Assembly: GCA_900545055.1 (NCBI GenBank)
Contig: UQXP01000011.1
Span: 1 to 40,321 of the forward strand
Length of the DNA stretch: 40,321 nt
Origin: an uncultured Collinsella sp.
GTDB lineage: Bacteria > Actinomycetota > Coriobacteriia > Coriobacteriales > Coriobacteriaceae
Direction of reading: 5' to 3'
This document shows positions 14,804 through 22,184 of the stretch, one piece after another. The stretch's first letter is position 1; each line of letters starts with the position of its first letter. Below the pieces are notes generated by a model, which saw nothing but the letters and a program-made list of their open reading frames with translations, did not search any database and was not told where the DNA came from. The translations under genes and the position numbers were made by a program.

Positions 14804-15766
14804 ATGCACGCAACTGATTTTGGTCGCACGCTCATCATCGCCAACCCAGCCGCCCAGTCGGGCGCCGCGCGCGAGGTTGCCGAACGCCTGCAGCGCTTTT
14901 TGGATATGACCGCACGCGCATCCCAGTTTGACCTGGTACTAACCGAACGCACGGGGCACGCCAAGGAGCTTGCCGCACAGGCTCAGGGCTATCGCACTGT
15001 TATCGCCCTTGGCGGCGACGGCGTGATCCACGAGGTCGTCAATGGACTCATGACGCAAAAGGAGGACGCCCGCCCCGCTCTTGCCGTCCTGCCCGTGGGC
15101 TCCGGCAACGATTTTGCCCAGACGCTCGGCATCGAAGATTTCTCCGGCAAGGATTTTGGCGCGCTGCTCACCTGTGAGCTGCAGCGTCAGGACATCGGGC
15201 GGATTCGCTCATGGAACCCCGCAAGCGGTAGCGGCGAATGTTCCGTTGAGTACTATGACCAGACGCTTTCGATCGGCATCGATGCTGCTATCGGCCTTGG
15301 CACCACCGAACTGCGCAAAAAGACCGGCTTGACGGGCGCCCCGCTCTACACCCTCTCGGGACTTGAGCAGTTTGGCCTACGCTATCGCAACTACCCCATG
15401 GCAGTCAGCTTTGACGGCGCGCCCGCCGAGCGCGTAAGGGCGATCGTCATGGCGATTCAGCTGGGTCCTACCTATGGCTCGGGCTATCGTATCTGTCCCG
15501 AAGCCGACCCCTGTGACGGCATACTCGACGTCTGCTACGCCTGCGGCCCCGTTCCGCGCGCGGTCGCGCTTCCCATGTTCCTTTCGGCCAAAGATGGCCA
15601 CCACACCAAGCTGCCACCGGTTCGCATGCGCCGCTGTCGCCATGCCGAGCTTACCTTTGAGGAGCCCGACTACCCCATCCAGGCCGACGGGGAGCCCGTT
15701 GTCGCCTCGCGCATCGAGGTCGACGTCCTCGGCGGCGCCCTCAACGTCTGGCGCCCCACCCACTAG
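14804..15766 (+). CDS. Diacylglycerol/lipid kinase family protein (YegS/DagK type)
   Basis: 320 residues. VIALGGDGVIHEVVNGL near residues 66-82 is the nucleotide-binding GGDG motif and LPVGSGNDFAQTLG near 96-109 is the second catalytic-domain motif of the DAGK_cat family. The C-terminal beta domain includes YPIQADGEPV. Such enzymes phosphorylate diacylglycerol or related lipids at the inner face of the membrane, feeding phosphatidic acid back to lipid synthesis. Start ATG 14804 has GGGAG at good spacing; an ATG 24 nt upstream has none. It follows the CLC gene by 86 bp and could share its transcript. It ends 8 bp before a long inverted repeat. Confidence 0.88.
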   Translation: MHATDFGRTLIIANPAAQSGAAREVAERLQRFLDMTARASQFDLVLTERTGHAKELAAQAQGYRTVIALGGDGVIHEVVNGLMTQKEDARPALAVLPVGSGNDFAQTLGIEDFSGKDFGALLTCELQRQDIGRIRSWNPASGSGECSVEYYDQTLSIGIDAAIGLGTTELRKKTGLTGAPLYTLSGLEQFGLRYRNYPMAVSFDGAPAERVRAIVMAIQLGPTYGSGYRICPEADPCDGILDVCYACGPVPRAVALPMFLSAKDGHHTKLPPVRMRRCRHAELTFEEPDYPIQADGEPVVASRIEVDVLGGALNVWRPTH

Positions 15767-15773
15767 CCACCCC

Positions 15774-15844
15774 TAAGTTGCGGTGAAATAGGGACTGTTT
15801 ATGCAGTTAAAGCCGCAAAACAGTCCCTATTTCACCGCAACTTA
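15774..15844. repeat. Perfect 27-bp inverted repeat, terminator-like, between convergent genes
   Basis: Arms 15774-15800 and 15818-15844 are perfect complements with a 17-nt loop. The core TTGCGGTGAAATAGGGACTG resembles the arm at 36626 (TTGCGGTGGAATACGG), so both are of one family. It lies 8 bp from each of two convergent stops, which fits a bidirectional terminator, although no T-run follows. Confidence 0.8.
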
Positions 15845-15852
15845 TGAAGAGA

Positions 15853-16233
15853 TCATTCGTCGCTGCCCGGTTTGCGACGGTTGGCCTTTTTAATGGCGTT
15901 GAAGTGCTTGTCATTGAGCCTGTGCTGGCGAGAGCGCTGAGGCACCTTGGTCTTTACGCGTCGGCGCGGTGGACGCCCGCGACACTCAAGCTCAGCGCGC
16001 AGCTTACGCAGGCAGCTGCTACGGTTTTGGAACTGGCTGCGGCTCTCACGCGCCGTCACGGTAATCCCCGAAGGGATATGCTTCATGCGCACCGCCGAGT
16101 CCGTCGTGTTCACGCCCTGCCCACCCGGGCCCGTCGCGCGAAACACCTGCACCTCGCAATCGCGCGCCAACTCCTCGACCGACATCTCGGCATAGTGCGC
16201 ATACTCACGCCATCCCATCTTGTTCTCATCCAT
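15853..16233 (-). CDS. Small peptide-chain-release-factor-like protein (GGQ domain)
   Basis: 126 residues with no codon-recognition domain. ATGPGGQGVNTTDSAVRM at residues 33-50 holds the GGQ (37-39) that enters the peptidyl-transferase centre to release peptides; HIPSGITV and the SRSQFQNR stretch follow as in RF1/RF2 domain 3. The C-terminal tail is very basic (RPPRRRVKTKVPQRSRQHR), like the tail by which ArfB enters an empty mRNA channel. A role in rescuing stalled ribosomes is inferred. Start ATG 16233 has GGGGAGGTG 6 nt upstream; an in-frame start in the xpt terminator is unlikely. It follows xpt. Confidence 0.82.
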   Translation of the reverse strand: MDENKMGWREYAHYAEMSVEELARDCEVQVFRATGPGGQGVNTTDSAVRMKHIPSGITVTARESRSQFQNRSSCLRKLRAELECRGRPPRRRVKTKVPQRSRQHRLNDKHFNAIKKANRRKPGSDE

Positions 16234-16253
16234 ATCAACACCTCCCCTCATAC

Positions 16254-16289
16254 AAAAAATGTGACAAAGGGAAAGTCCCTTTGTCACAT
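16254..16289 (-). terminator. Rho-independent terminator after xpt
   Basis: Perfect 14-bp stem ATGTGACAAAGGGA/TCCCTTTGTCACAT (16259-16272 with 16276-16289), 3-nt loop, then six T on the minus strand. It is only 20 nt ahead of the release-factor-like start codon, the same terminator-then-gene layout as at brnQ and the MFS gene. Confidence 0.85.
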
Positions 16290-16316
16290 CGCATACCAAT
16301 CGCTTGTGTTACGCAC

Positions 16317-16895
16317 TTAGGCGAAGGTGATCTCGCCGGTATCGCAGTCCATATCGGCGATACGGGCCAGGCTCTCAACACGGAAGCCGCGCTCGCGGAG
16401 CTTATCGCCACCGCCCTGGAAGCCCTTCTCAACGGCGATGCCAATACCGGATACCTCGGCACCCGCAGCCTCGCAGATCTTGATAAGACCCTCGAGCGCG
16501 CAGCCGTTGGCCAAAAAGTCGTCGATAATCAGAACCTTGTCACCCTCGGACAGGAAGCGCTTGCCGACGATGACCGGGTACTCCTTCTGCTTGGTAAAGG
16601 AGTAGATGGTCGTGGCATACTGCTCGCCGTCGAGGTTGATGGACTGCGCCTTCTTGGCAAAGACCACCGGCACGCCGCCAAAATGCTGAGCCGCGATACA
16701 AGCCATGCCAATGCCCGAAGCCTCGATCGTCAGGATCTTGTTGATCTCGACATCCTCGAACAGACGGGCCCACTCGGCGCCCATGTGGTCGAACAGCTCA
16801 ACGTCGCATTGGTGGTTGAGGAAGGCATCAACCTTAAGGACGTTACCGGCCTTTACGATGCCGTCATGGCGAATACGATCCTCAAGCTCCTGCAT
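16317..16895 (-). CDS. xpt: Xanthine phosphoribosyltransferase
   Basis: 192 residues, type I phosphoribosyltransferase. The PRPP-binding motif VLIIDDFLANGCA lies at 121-133, TIEASGIGMACIAAQHFGG near 56-74 and FAKKAQSINLDGEQYATTIYSF near 79-100, all typical of Xpt of the Bacillus type. It makes XMP from xanthine and PRPP in purine salvage. ATG 16895 has GAAGGGG upstream; a start six codons earlier lies in the ribosome site. No purine riboswitch was recognised in the 157-bp leader. Confidence 0.93.
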   Translation of the reverse strand: MQELEDRIRHDGIVKAGNVLKVDAFLNHQCDVELFDHMGAEWARLFEDVEINKILTIEASGIGMACIAAQHFGGVPVVFAKKAQSINLDGEQYATTIYSFTKQKEYPVIVGKRFLSEGDKVLIIDDFLANGCALEGLIKICEAAGAEVSGIGIAVEKGFQGGGDKLRERGFRVESLARIADMDCDTGEITFA

Positions 16896-17052
16896 GGCGC
16901 AACCCCTTCTCACGGCAACGATACCGCGCGATTAATAAACGTTGTTCGATAGTCTACCACGGACCGACCCCCGCCCGCCCCACAAGCCGCATCGCACCAC
17001 AAACCAGTCTTTTTGGGACGGCGCGAATCGTGGCAGACAGCCTCCCAACACG

Positions 17053-18357
17053 CTAATGGCGGGCGCGCATCTTCACCAAACGCACCATAGCAAGCGCAAA
17101 GCCCACAGCGGCCACAGCCATAAGTACGTAAAACACCGAGCGAAAGCCGAATAGGAATACATCCGGACGGCCTGCAACAAAACTGGTCACGGCCTCGCCC
17201 ATCGCCACGCTCATCTGCCCATACAGGATATGCGACGCCGCCGTAATGCCGAGTGCCATGCCGGCGTAGCGCGCCAGGCTGCCCAGGCTGCCCGCAAAGC
17301 CGAGCGCTTCGCGCGGAGCCGAGCCCATATACAGCGAGTTGTTGGGGCTCTGGAAAATCGAAGTACCACACGACATAAACGCGACACAGCACACGATCAC
17401 AGGGATGGAAGAATGCTCGTCGAGTGTGCTTACCGCAAAAAGACCGCATACGTACACGCCCAGGCCGACTGCCGTGGGGCCCTCGCAGCCAACACGGTCC
17501 GAAACCGTACCCGAAAGCGGGCCGATAAAGGCATTCACCATTGGCAGCGCCAAAAAGAGCAATCCGGAAATGTCGGAACCAAAGCCGTGGGCGTCCTGAA
17601 AATAGAACGGCAGGATAAACTCGGATGCGCCAATGCCAACAAACACGATGAGCATGCAGGCAAGGTTGATGGTGAAGGCCGAATTTGCAAAGCAGCGACG
17701 AGCAGCCTCGATCAGGGACATGGGGCGTTCGCCGGCCTCTGGCTTAACGTGCGGCAGCGTGTAGAGCCCCACGATAAACGAGATTACGCCGATGGGCAGG
17801 TTGATGAGGAAGATGCTCTCCCAGGGAAAGCTTGCCACCAGCATGCCGCCGAGCACGGGGCCGCACATCATGCCGAGGGCCACGAAGGTCGCGAGAATAC
17901 CCATGGCACGGCCTCGTTCGCGCGCCGGAAACGACTCGGTGATGATACCCATGTTGTTAGCCATGGCCGCCGCGCAACCGACGCCCTGAACAATGCGCGC
18001 CAGGATAAGAACCTCGAGCGAGGCCGAAAGGCCGCACAGCAGCGAACCGACCGAAAAGACGATGACGCCCAACTGAAACACATTCACCTTGCCGCGCACG
18101 TCGCCCAGACGGCCAAACGGCAACATAGCCACGCACGTCGCAAGCAGATACACCGAGCTTACCAGCTGAATGCGATCGAGGCCCACGCCCAGCTCCTTTT
18201 GCATCACGGGCAGCGCCACGGTCACGACGGTCGAATCCAGACACACCATAAACGTCATGATGAGCACGGTAAACAGAATCGCCCACTTGTTCTTGCCATG
18301 GGTGTCGCCCTCTAGGGCAATGTGCTCGCGGCGCAGCTGCTCTGCGGTTTTCTCCAT
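17053..18357 (-). CDS. MFS multidrug-type transporter, DHA2-like
   Basis: 434 residues of hydrophobic segments. MVCLDSTVVTVALPVM near residues 37-52 is the DHA2 motif D1-like first helix (LDxTVVNVALP), LPFGRLGDVRGK is the MFS motif A loop between TM2 and TM3, and ILARIVQGVGCAAAMANN is motif B. GPVLGGML is motif C of drug:H+ antiporters. Probable exporter; substrate not evident. Start ATG 18357 has GAAAGG 6 nt upstream (ATG 18363 sits too near the site). It begins 27 bp after the metY terminator, so it may depend on read-through or a hidden promoter. Confidence 0.85.
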   Translation of the reverse strand: MEKTAEQLRREHIALEGDTHGKNKWAILFTVLIMTFMVCLDSTVVTVALPVMQKELGVGLDRIQLVSSVYLLATCVAMLPFGRLGDVRGKVNVFQLGVIVFSVGSLLCGLSASLEVLILARIVQGVGCAAAMANNMGIITESFPARERGRAMGILATFVALGMMCGPVLGGMLVASFPWESIFLINLPIGVISFIVGLYTLPHVKPEAGERPMSLIEAARRCFANSAFTINLACMLIVFVGIGASEFILPFYFQDAHGFGSDISGLLFLALPMVNAFIGPLSGTVSDRVGCEGPTAVGLGVYVCGLFAVSTLDEHSSIPVIVCCVAFMSCGTSIFQSPNNSLYMGSAPREALGFAGSLGSLARYAGMALGITAASHILYGQMSVAMGEAVTSFVAGRPDVFLFGFRSVFYVLMAVAAVGFALAMVRLVKMRARH

Positions 18358-18383
18358 ATCCATCCTTTCGAGTGGTGCAACGC

Positions 18384-18430
18384 AAAAACGGGGCCCCAAT
18401 CGCCTGCGAACAGTCGCGATTGGGGTCCCG
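18384..18430 (-). terminator. Rho-independent terminator after metY
   Basis: 15-bp stem with one mismatch (18389-18403 with 18416-18430; CGGGGCCCCAATCGC), 12-nt loop, then five T on the minus strand. The MFS start lies only 27 nt past the T-run. Confidence 0.85.
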
Positions 18431-18498
18431 CCTACGGAATCGGAACTATATGTCACCGGAACCCCAAGAGGCTCCGTCGCTTCATACGAGAAGCTAGC

Positions 18499-19782
18499 CT
18501 AGCACTGCTCGAGCGCCTGCTCAAGGTCGGCAATCAGATCGGCCGTGTCCTCGAGGCCGCACGACAGGCGCACCATGTCGGCGGAGATACCGCAGGCGAT
18601 GAGTTCCTCGTCGTTCATCTGGCGATGCGTAGCGTTAGCAGGATGCAGGCAGCAAGTGCGGGCGTCGGCAACGTGCGTGGCGATCTGGGCGAGCTTAAGA
18701 CTCTTCATAAAGGTCTCGGCCGCCGCGCGACCACCGTTAAAGCCAAAGCTCACAACGCCGCAGGTACCGTTGGGCATGTACTTCTGAGCGATGTCATAGT
18801 ACTTATCGCCCTCCAGGCCCGGATAGCTCACGAAGCGCACCTTGGGATGGCTCTGCAGGAACTTGGCAACGGCCAGGCCGTTCTCGCAATGACGCGGCAT
18901 GCGCACATGCAGGCTCTCGAGCGAGCTGTTCAGGAAGAAGGCCGCCTGCGGATTCTGCATAGGACCAAGATCGCGCATGAGCTGAGCGGTTGCCTTGGTA
19001 ATGAAGGCACCCTCGCGACCAAACTTCTCGGCATAGGTCACGCCGTGGTAGCTCTCATCGGGCGTGGTAAGACCCGGGAACTTGTCCGCATGAGCCATCC
19101 AGTCAAACTGGCCGTGGTCAACGATCACGCCGCCCAGGTAGGCAGCATGTCCATCCATGTACTTGGTGGTGGAGTGCGTAACGATGTCGGCACCCCACTC
19201 AAAGGGACGGCACATCACGGGCGTCGGGAAGGTGTTGTCGACCATCAGCGGCACGCCGTGGTCATGTGCGGCCTTGGCAAAGCGCTCAATATCGAGCACG
19301 GCAAGGGCGGGGTTGGCAATCGTCTCGCCAAAGACGAGCTTGGTATTGGGCTCAAAGGCTGCCTCGAGCTCCTCATCGGTGCAGTCGGGGGCGACGAACG
19401 TGCAGGTCAGACCCATGCGCTCCATGGTGTGGGCGAGCAGGTTATACGTACCGCCGTAGATAGCAGAGCTCGCGACCACGTGATCACCGGCACCGGCCAC
19501 GTTAAAGATCGCGAGGAAGTTCGCAGCCATGCCCGAGCTCGTGAGCATCGCAGCGGTACCGCCCTCCATCTCGCAGATCTTGGCGGCAACCAGATCGCAC
19601 GTGGGGTTCTGCAGGCGGCTGTAGAAGTAGCCCGACTCCTCCAGGTCAAACAGCTTGCCCATATGCTCCGACGTGTCGTACTTCCACGTGGTGGACTGGT
19701 AGATGGGCACCTGGCGCGGCTCGGCATCTCCCGGGTGATAGCCGCCCTGAACGCATGTGGTACCGATGGTCTGCTCGCTCAT
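18499..19782 (-). CDS. metY: O-acetylhomoserine sulfhydrylase / PLP-dependent Cys/Met metabolism enzyme
   Basis: 427 residues. VPIYQSTTWKY, FYSRLQNPTCD, TSSGMAAN, YGGTYNLL and VTHSTTKYMDGH (PLP lysine K207) define the Cys/Met metabolism PLP family, and the length of about 430 with TTPDESYHGVTY fits O-acetylhomoserine aminocarboxypropyltransferase (MetY), which makes homocysteine from O-acetylhomoserine and sulfide. Methionine gamma-lyase is the closest alternative. ATG 19782 has GGGAG upstream. Promoter at 19821-19849. The presence of cyuA, which makes sulfide from cysteine, 5 kb away fits sulfide as the substrate. No SAM or T-box riboswitch was recognised in its leader. Confidence 0.88.
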   Translation of the reverse strand: MSEQTIGTTCVQGGYHPGDAEPRQVPIYQSTTWKYDTSEHMGKLFDLEESGYFYSRLQNPTCDLVAAKICEMEGGTAAMLTSSGMAANFLAIFNVAGAGDHVVASSAIYGGTYNLLAHTMERMGLTCTFVAPDCTDEELEAAFEPNTKLVFGETIANPALAVLDIERFAKAAHDHGVPLMVDNTFPTPVMCRPFEWGADIVTHSTTKYMDGHAAYLGGVIVDHGQFDWMAHADKFPGLTTPDESYHGVTYAEKFGREGAFITKATAQLMRDLGPMQNPQAAFFLNSSLESLHVRMPRHCENGLAVAKFLQSHPKVRFVSYPGLEGDKYYDIAQKYMPNGTCGVVSFGFNGGRAAAETFMKSLKLAQIATHVADARTCCLHPANATHRQMNDEELIACGISADMVRLSCGLEDTADLIADLEQALEQC

Positions 19783-19820
19783 ATCTAGCTCCCTTGCCTG
19801 GGTTACGTTTTATTCGGTTC

Positions 19821-19849
19821 ACGATACCGCTACCCCGCACCCCTCTCAA
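19821..19849 (-). promoter_or_regulatory. Promoter of metY
   Basis: Minus strand: -35 TTGAGA (19849-19844), 17-nt spacer, -10 TATCGT (19826-19821), about 40 nt upstream of the start. Good match to the housekeeping sigma consensus. Confidence 0.6.
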
Positions 19850-20011
19850 CCCATCCCCAAGGTAGGTTATGGGACAAATTGATCAGGGTATTTATCTCAA
19901 GCTTTGGGCATTTGCTCGATAGATAAAAACGAGGCATACATGAAGCTCTCGATGATTACATGCCCCGTCACGGGTACCATAGGCGGGTACACCGTGACCA
20001 AGGAGACAACG

Positions 20012-20458
20012 ATGAAGCAAATCGATACGGCCCAGCTCGACATCACCGCCTGTCAGGCTCAAGCTGCCGAATATCACGCCCGTGGCTTTAACTGCGCCCA
20101 GGCCGTCGCCTGCACGCTCGCGCCCGCTGTCGGGCTCGACCCCCAGGTCGCCTTTACCCTCACCGAGGGCTTTGGCGCCGGCATGGGCGGCATGACCGAA
20201 ACCTGCGGCGCCATCTCGGGCGCCGTGGCCATCATGGGCTTTGTAATGAGCGACGGCATGGAAAACCCCAAGACCAAGGGCCAGACCTACAAGCTGTCGC
20301 GCGAAATCGCCAAGCGCTTTGGCGAGAAGAACACGACGACCGTCTGCGGCACGCTCAAGGGTATCGGATCGGACAAGGGTCCGCTTCGCAGCTGCCCCGG
20401 CTGCATCGACGATGCCATCGAGATCGCCTGCGATGTGCTAAAGCAGCTCGCCGAGTAA
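20012..20458 (+). CDS. C_GCAxxG_C_C family redox-type protein
   Basis: 148 residues. The five spaced cysteines C28 (FNCAQAV), C65 (TETCGAISGAVAIMG), C112 (VCGTLKG), C128 and C131 (RSCPGC) give the pattern that names this family. They are taken to bind a metal or Fe-S centre; members often are next to redox genes, and the biochemical role is unknown. Start ATG 20012 has AAGGAGA 6 nt upstream; an in-frame extension to 19940 has a weak site and would add a short unconserved leader. Stands alone between divergent metY and convergent yigZ. Confidence 0.85.
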   Translation: MKQIDTAQLDITACQAQAAEYHARGFNCAQAVACTLAPAVGLDPQVAFTLTEGFGAGMGGMTETCGAISGAVAIMGFVMSDGMENPKTKGQTYKLSREIAKRFGEKNTTTVCGTLKGIGSDKGPLRSCPGCIDDAIEIACDVLKQLAE

Positions 20459-20473
20459 TCGACAGCAACAGTA

Positions 20474-20522
20474 AAACGACGGCCGGCGCGCTTTGGATCC
20501 ATCCAAAAGCACGCCGGCCGTC
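20474..20522. terminator. Bidirectional terminator between convergent genes
   Basis: Arms starting GACGGCCGGCG at 20478 and ending CGCCGGCCGTC at 20522 form a 19-20 bp stem with one bulge. A run of four T follows on the minus strand. It serves the C_GCAxxG_C_C gene and YigZ. Confidence 0.8.
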
Positions 20523-20526
20523 GCCG

Positions 20527-21162
20527 TTAGAACTCGGCAAATTCGGGAGCTCCGACCTCAATCTCCTCACGCCCCGCCATAAGCTCGCGCATCTTAGCGC
20601 AAAACGGCTCCTGCTCCCCCGCCTTAAACACCAAATGAAGTGTCACGGCATCCGCGTAATCGGTATCCGAAACCTTGGCACCCGAATCCTGCGCCAAACG
20701 AAGCACCTGCTCGTACTGCGGATAGGCCACATGCACGTCAACCGGCACGACGCTTGTCATCTCAACGATCTGCCCGGCCTCCTGAGCCGCGGCCACCGCC
20801 GCCTGCGTCGCCGCGGTATAGGCGCGTACCAAGCCACCAGGCCCCAACAGCGTGCCACCAAAATAGCGCGTCACTACGCAGCAAACATTTTTGAGCCCCG
20901 CGCCGCGCAACACCTCGAGCGTCGGCATACCGCTCGTGCGGCTCGGCTCACCATCATCGCTCTGGCGCTCGCGTCCATCGACCAAAATCCACGCGGGAAC
21001 ATTGTGTCGAGCGTCGTAATGACGTTTGCGAACCATCTCGATAAAGGCATTCGCCTCATCCTCGGACTCAATATGGACCAGCTGGGCAATAAACCGGCTC
21101 TTGCGGTCCACAAACTCGCCCGAAGCCTCAATATTCGATTGCAGAGTAAAATAGCTGTCCAA
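20527..21162 (-). CDS. YigZ/IMPACT family protein
   Basis: 211 residues. SGEFVDRKSRFIAQLVHI near the start, DGEPSRTSGMPTLEVLRG near 70-87 and VVTRYFGGTLLGPGGLVRAY near 96-115 are the UPF0029/IMPACT signatures of YigZ; a ferredoxin-like C-terminal domain follows. The family is linked to translation control in eukaryotes (IMPACT) but its bacterial role is not settled. Start TTG 21162 is chosen since GAGGGG is 5 nt upstream, while the TTG one codon earlier is too near the site. No ATG start is available in frame. Confidence 0.86.
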   Translation of the reverse strand: MDSYFTLQSNIEASGEFVDRKSRFIAQLVHIESEDEANAFIEMVRKRHYDARHNVPAWILVDGRERQSDDGEPSRTSGMPTLEVLRGAGLKNVCCVVTRYFGGTLLGPGGLVRAYTAATQAAVAAAQEAGQIVEMTSVVPVDVHVAYPQYEQVLRLAQDSGAKVSDTDYADAVTLHLVFKAGEQEPFCAKMRELMAGREEIEVGAPEFAEF

Positions 21163-21277
21163 CAAAGCCCCTCAACAACAAGCAAAGCAACAAACAGCCT
21201 CAATAATACGGCAAAGGCAGTACCATTGCCCTCGCCAACAAGAACGGAAACGCCAATGATGCCGTCGCCAACAGCGA

Positions 21278-21375
21278 GACGGCGTCAGCTGAGTCGATTT
21301 GGCCCGAAAGAGGAGGGAGCACGCCTTATGGCGGCGACCGACGAATGAGCGCCAAATCGGCCAGCTGACGCCGTC
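21278..21375 (+). repeat. Nested palindrome element C
   Basis: Arms 21278-21303 and 21351-21375 are complementary, starting with 14 perfect pairs (GACGGCGTCAGCTG) and going on past a bulged A and one U-G wobble. The interior has CGAAAGAGGAG, an apical CGCC-TTAT-GGCG hairpin (21322-21333) and GCGACCGACGAATGAG, closely like element A. Between yigZ and rnpB, with element D right behind it. Confidence 0.75.
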
Positions 21376-21379
21376 GAAA

Positions 21380-21484
21380 GCGAGAACCCGTCAGCGCGAG
21401 CAAGGTGCCTTGAAAGACGAGGGCATTGACCTTATGGTCATGCCCGAAGGCTTGAAAGGCAGATTGCCGCGCTGACGGGTTCGC
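21380..21484 (+). repeat. Nested palindrome element D
   Basis: Outer arms GCGAGAACCCGTCAGCGCG (21380-21398) and CGCGCTGACGGGTTCGC (21468-21484), an inner stem with AAGGTG facing CAGATT, then TTGAAAGACGAG, an apical hairpin GGGCATTGACC-TTAT-GGTCATGCCC (21421-21445) and CTTGAAAGG. Same design as A-C. It ends 15 nt before the 3' end of rnpB. No T-run is next to it on the minus strand, so use as the rnpB terminator is unclear. Confidence 0.72.
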
Positions 21485-21498
21485 AGCGTCAACAAAGT

Positions 21499-21860
21499 GC
21501 TGAGTGGGCTTGTAAGCCGGGTTCTGTCGTGAACGGTCATTTATCTTGTCTGCACGTTACCGTGCAGCTCCACGCACGCTACCCGAACGCGGACCGGGCC
21601 GGCCCATAGCGTTCCTATTCGCGCTTGCTCCGGATGGGGCTTGCCAAGCCGCCGTGTTGCCACGACGCTGGTGGTCTCTTACACCACCGTTTCAGCTTTT
21701 CCCTTTACGCCTTGCGGCGCAGGTGGGAGTCTTCTTTTCTGCGGCGCTTTCCGTCGGATCACTCCGCCCGGCCGTTAGCCGGCATCCCGCCCTCTGGAGC
21801 CCGGACTTTCCTCACGCGTGCTGCAAGCAGCACATCGCGCGACCGTCTGGCCCACTCAGC
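21499..21860 (-). ncRNA. rnpB: RNase P RNA (M1-type, class A)
   Basis: About 362 nt. The 11-bp P1 helix is formed by the ends (21850-21860 with 21499-21509). The conserved 5' block GAGGAAAGTCCGGGCTCC lies just inside the 5' end (complement of 21797-21814) and the 3' block ACAGAACCCGGCTTA is near the 3' end (complement of 21514-21528), which together form the P4 core of bacterial RNase P RNA. The ribozyme trims the 5' leader of tRNA precursors with the RnpA protein. Exact ends are set by the P1 pairing and could differ by a few nt. Confidence 0.96.
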
Positions 21861-21868
21861 AGTGCAAG

Positions 21869-21895
21869 AGTGTAGCACACCGTTGCCGCAGGCAA
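21869..21895 (-). promoter_or_regulatory. Putative rnpB promoter
   Basis: Minus strand: -10 TACACT (21874-21869), 8 nt before the mature 5' end, and -35 TTGCCT (21895-21890) with a 15-nt spacer. Close placement fits direct transcription of mature RNA 5' end. Confidence 0.55.
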
Positions 21896-22024
21896 TGGCA
21901 CAACACAAGCGTTCGACACGATAAACCAAGAACCACGCCATGCAGTACAATAGGGTTGTCGATGGGCAACGTCGTCAGTCGAGACGCGACCGCGCTCCGC
22001 ACCCCTCCGTCTACTCGGTGTGTT

Positions 22025-22072
22025 CCCGCCTCCTCCCCGAGGCGGGATGTCGGCATTTTTCATGCACCGACA
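22025..22072. repeat. Tandem hairpins in the rpsA-rnpB space
   Basis: A perfect 8-bp stem CCCGCCTC/GAGGCGGG (22025-22032 with 22039-22046) is followed at once by TGTCGG/CCGACA (22048-22053 with 22067-22072). On the plus strand a T-run lies within the second loop. The rest of 21896-22125 shows no gene I can support. Confidence 0.5.
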
Positions 22073-22125
22073 ACCAAATAGCCTGTGGACAGCATGGGCA
22101 GCATCGTGCATCTCGACACCAAATG

Positions 22126-22160
22126 CAAAAAGGGACCCGTCCATTACGGACGGATCCCTT
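22126..22160 (-). terminator. Rho-independent terminator after rpsA
   Basis: 13-bp stem with one mismatch (22130-22142 with 22148-22160), 5-nt loop, then five T on the minus strand; 25 nt past the rpsA stop. Confidence 0.88.
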
Positions 22161-22184
22161 AAAACAAGTGATCGTCAAACCGAT

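Noticed and set aside
16896..17052. Purine riboswitch ahead of xpt
   Set aside because: The conserved loop strings of the purine aptamer are not present in the leader.
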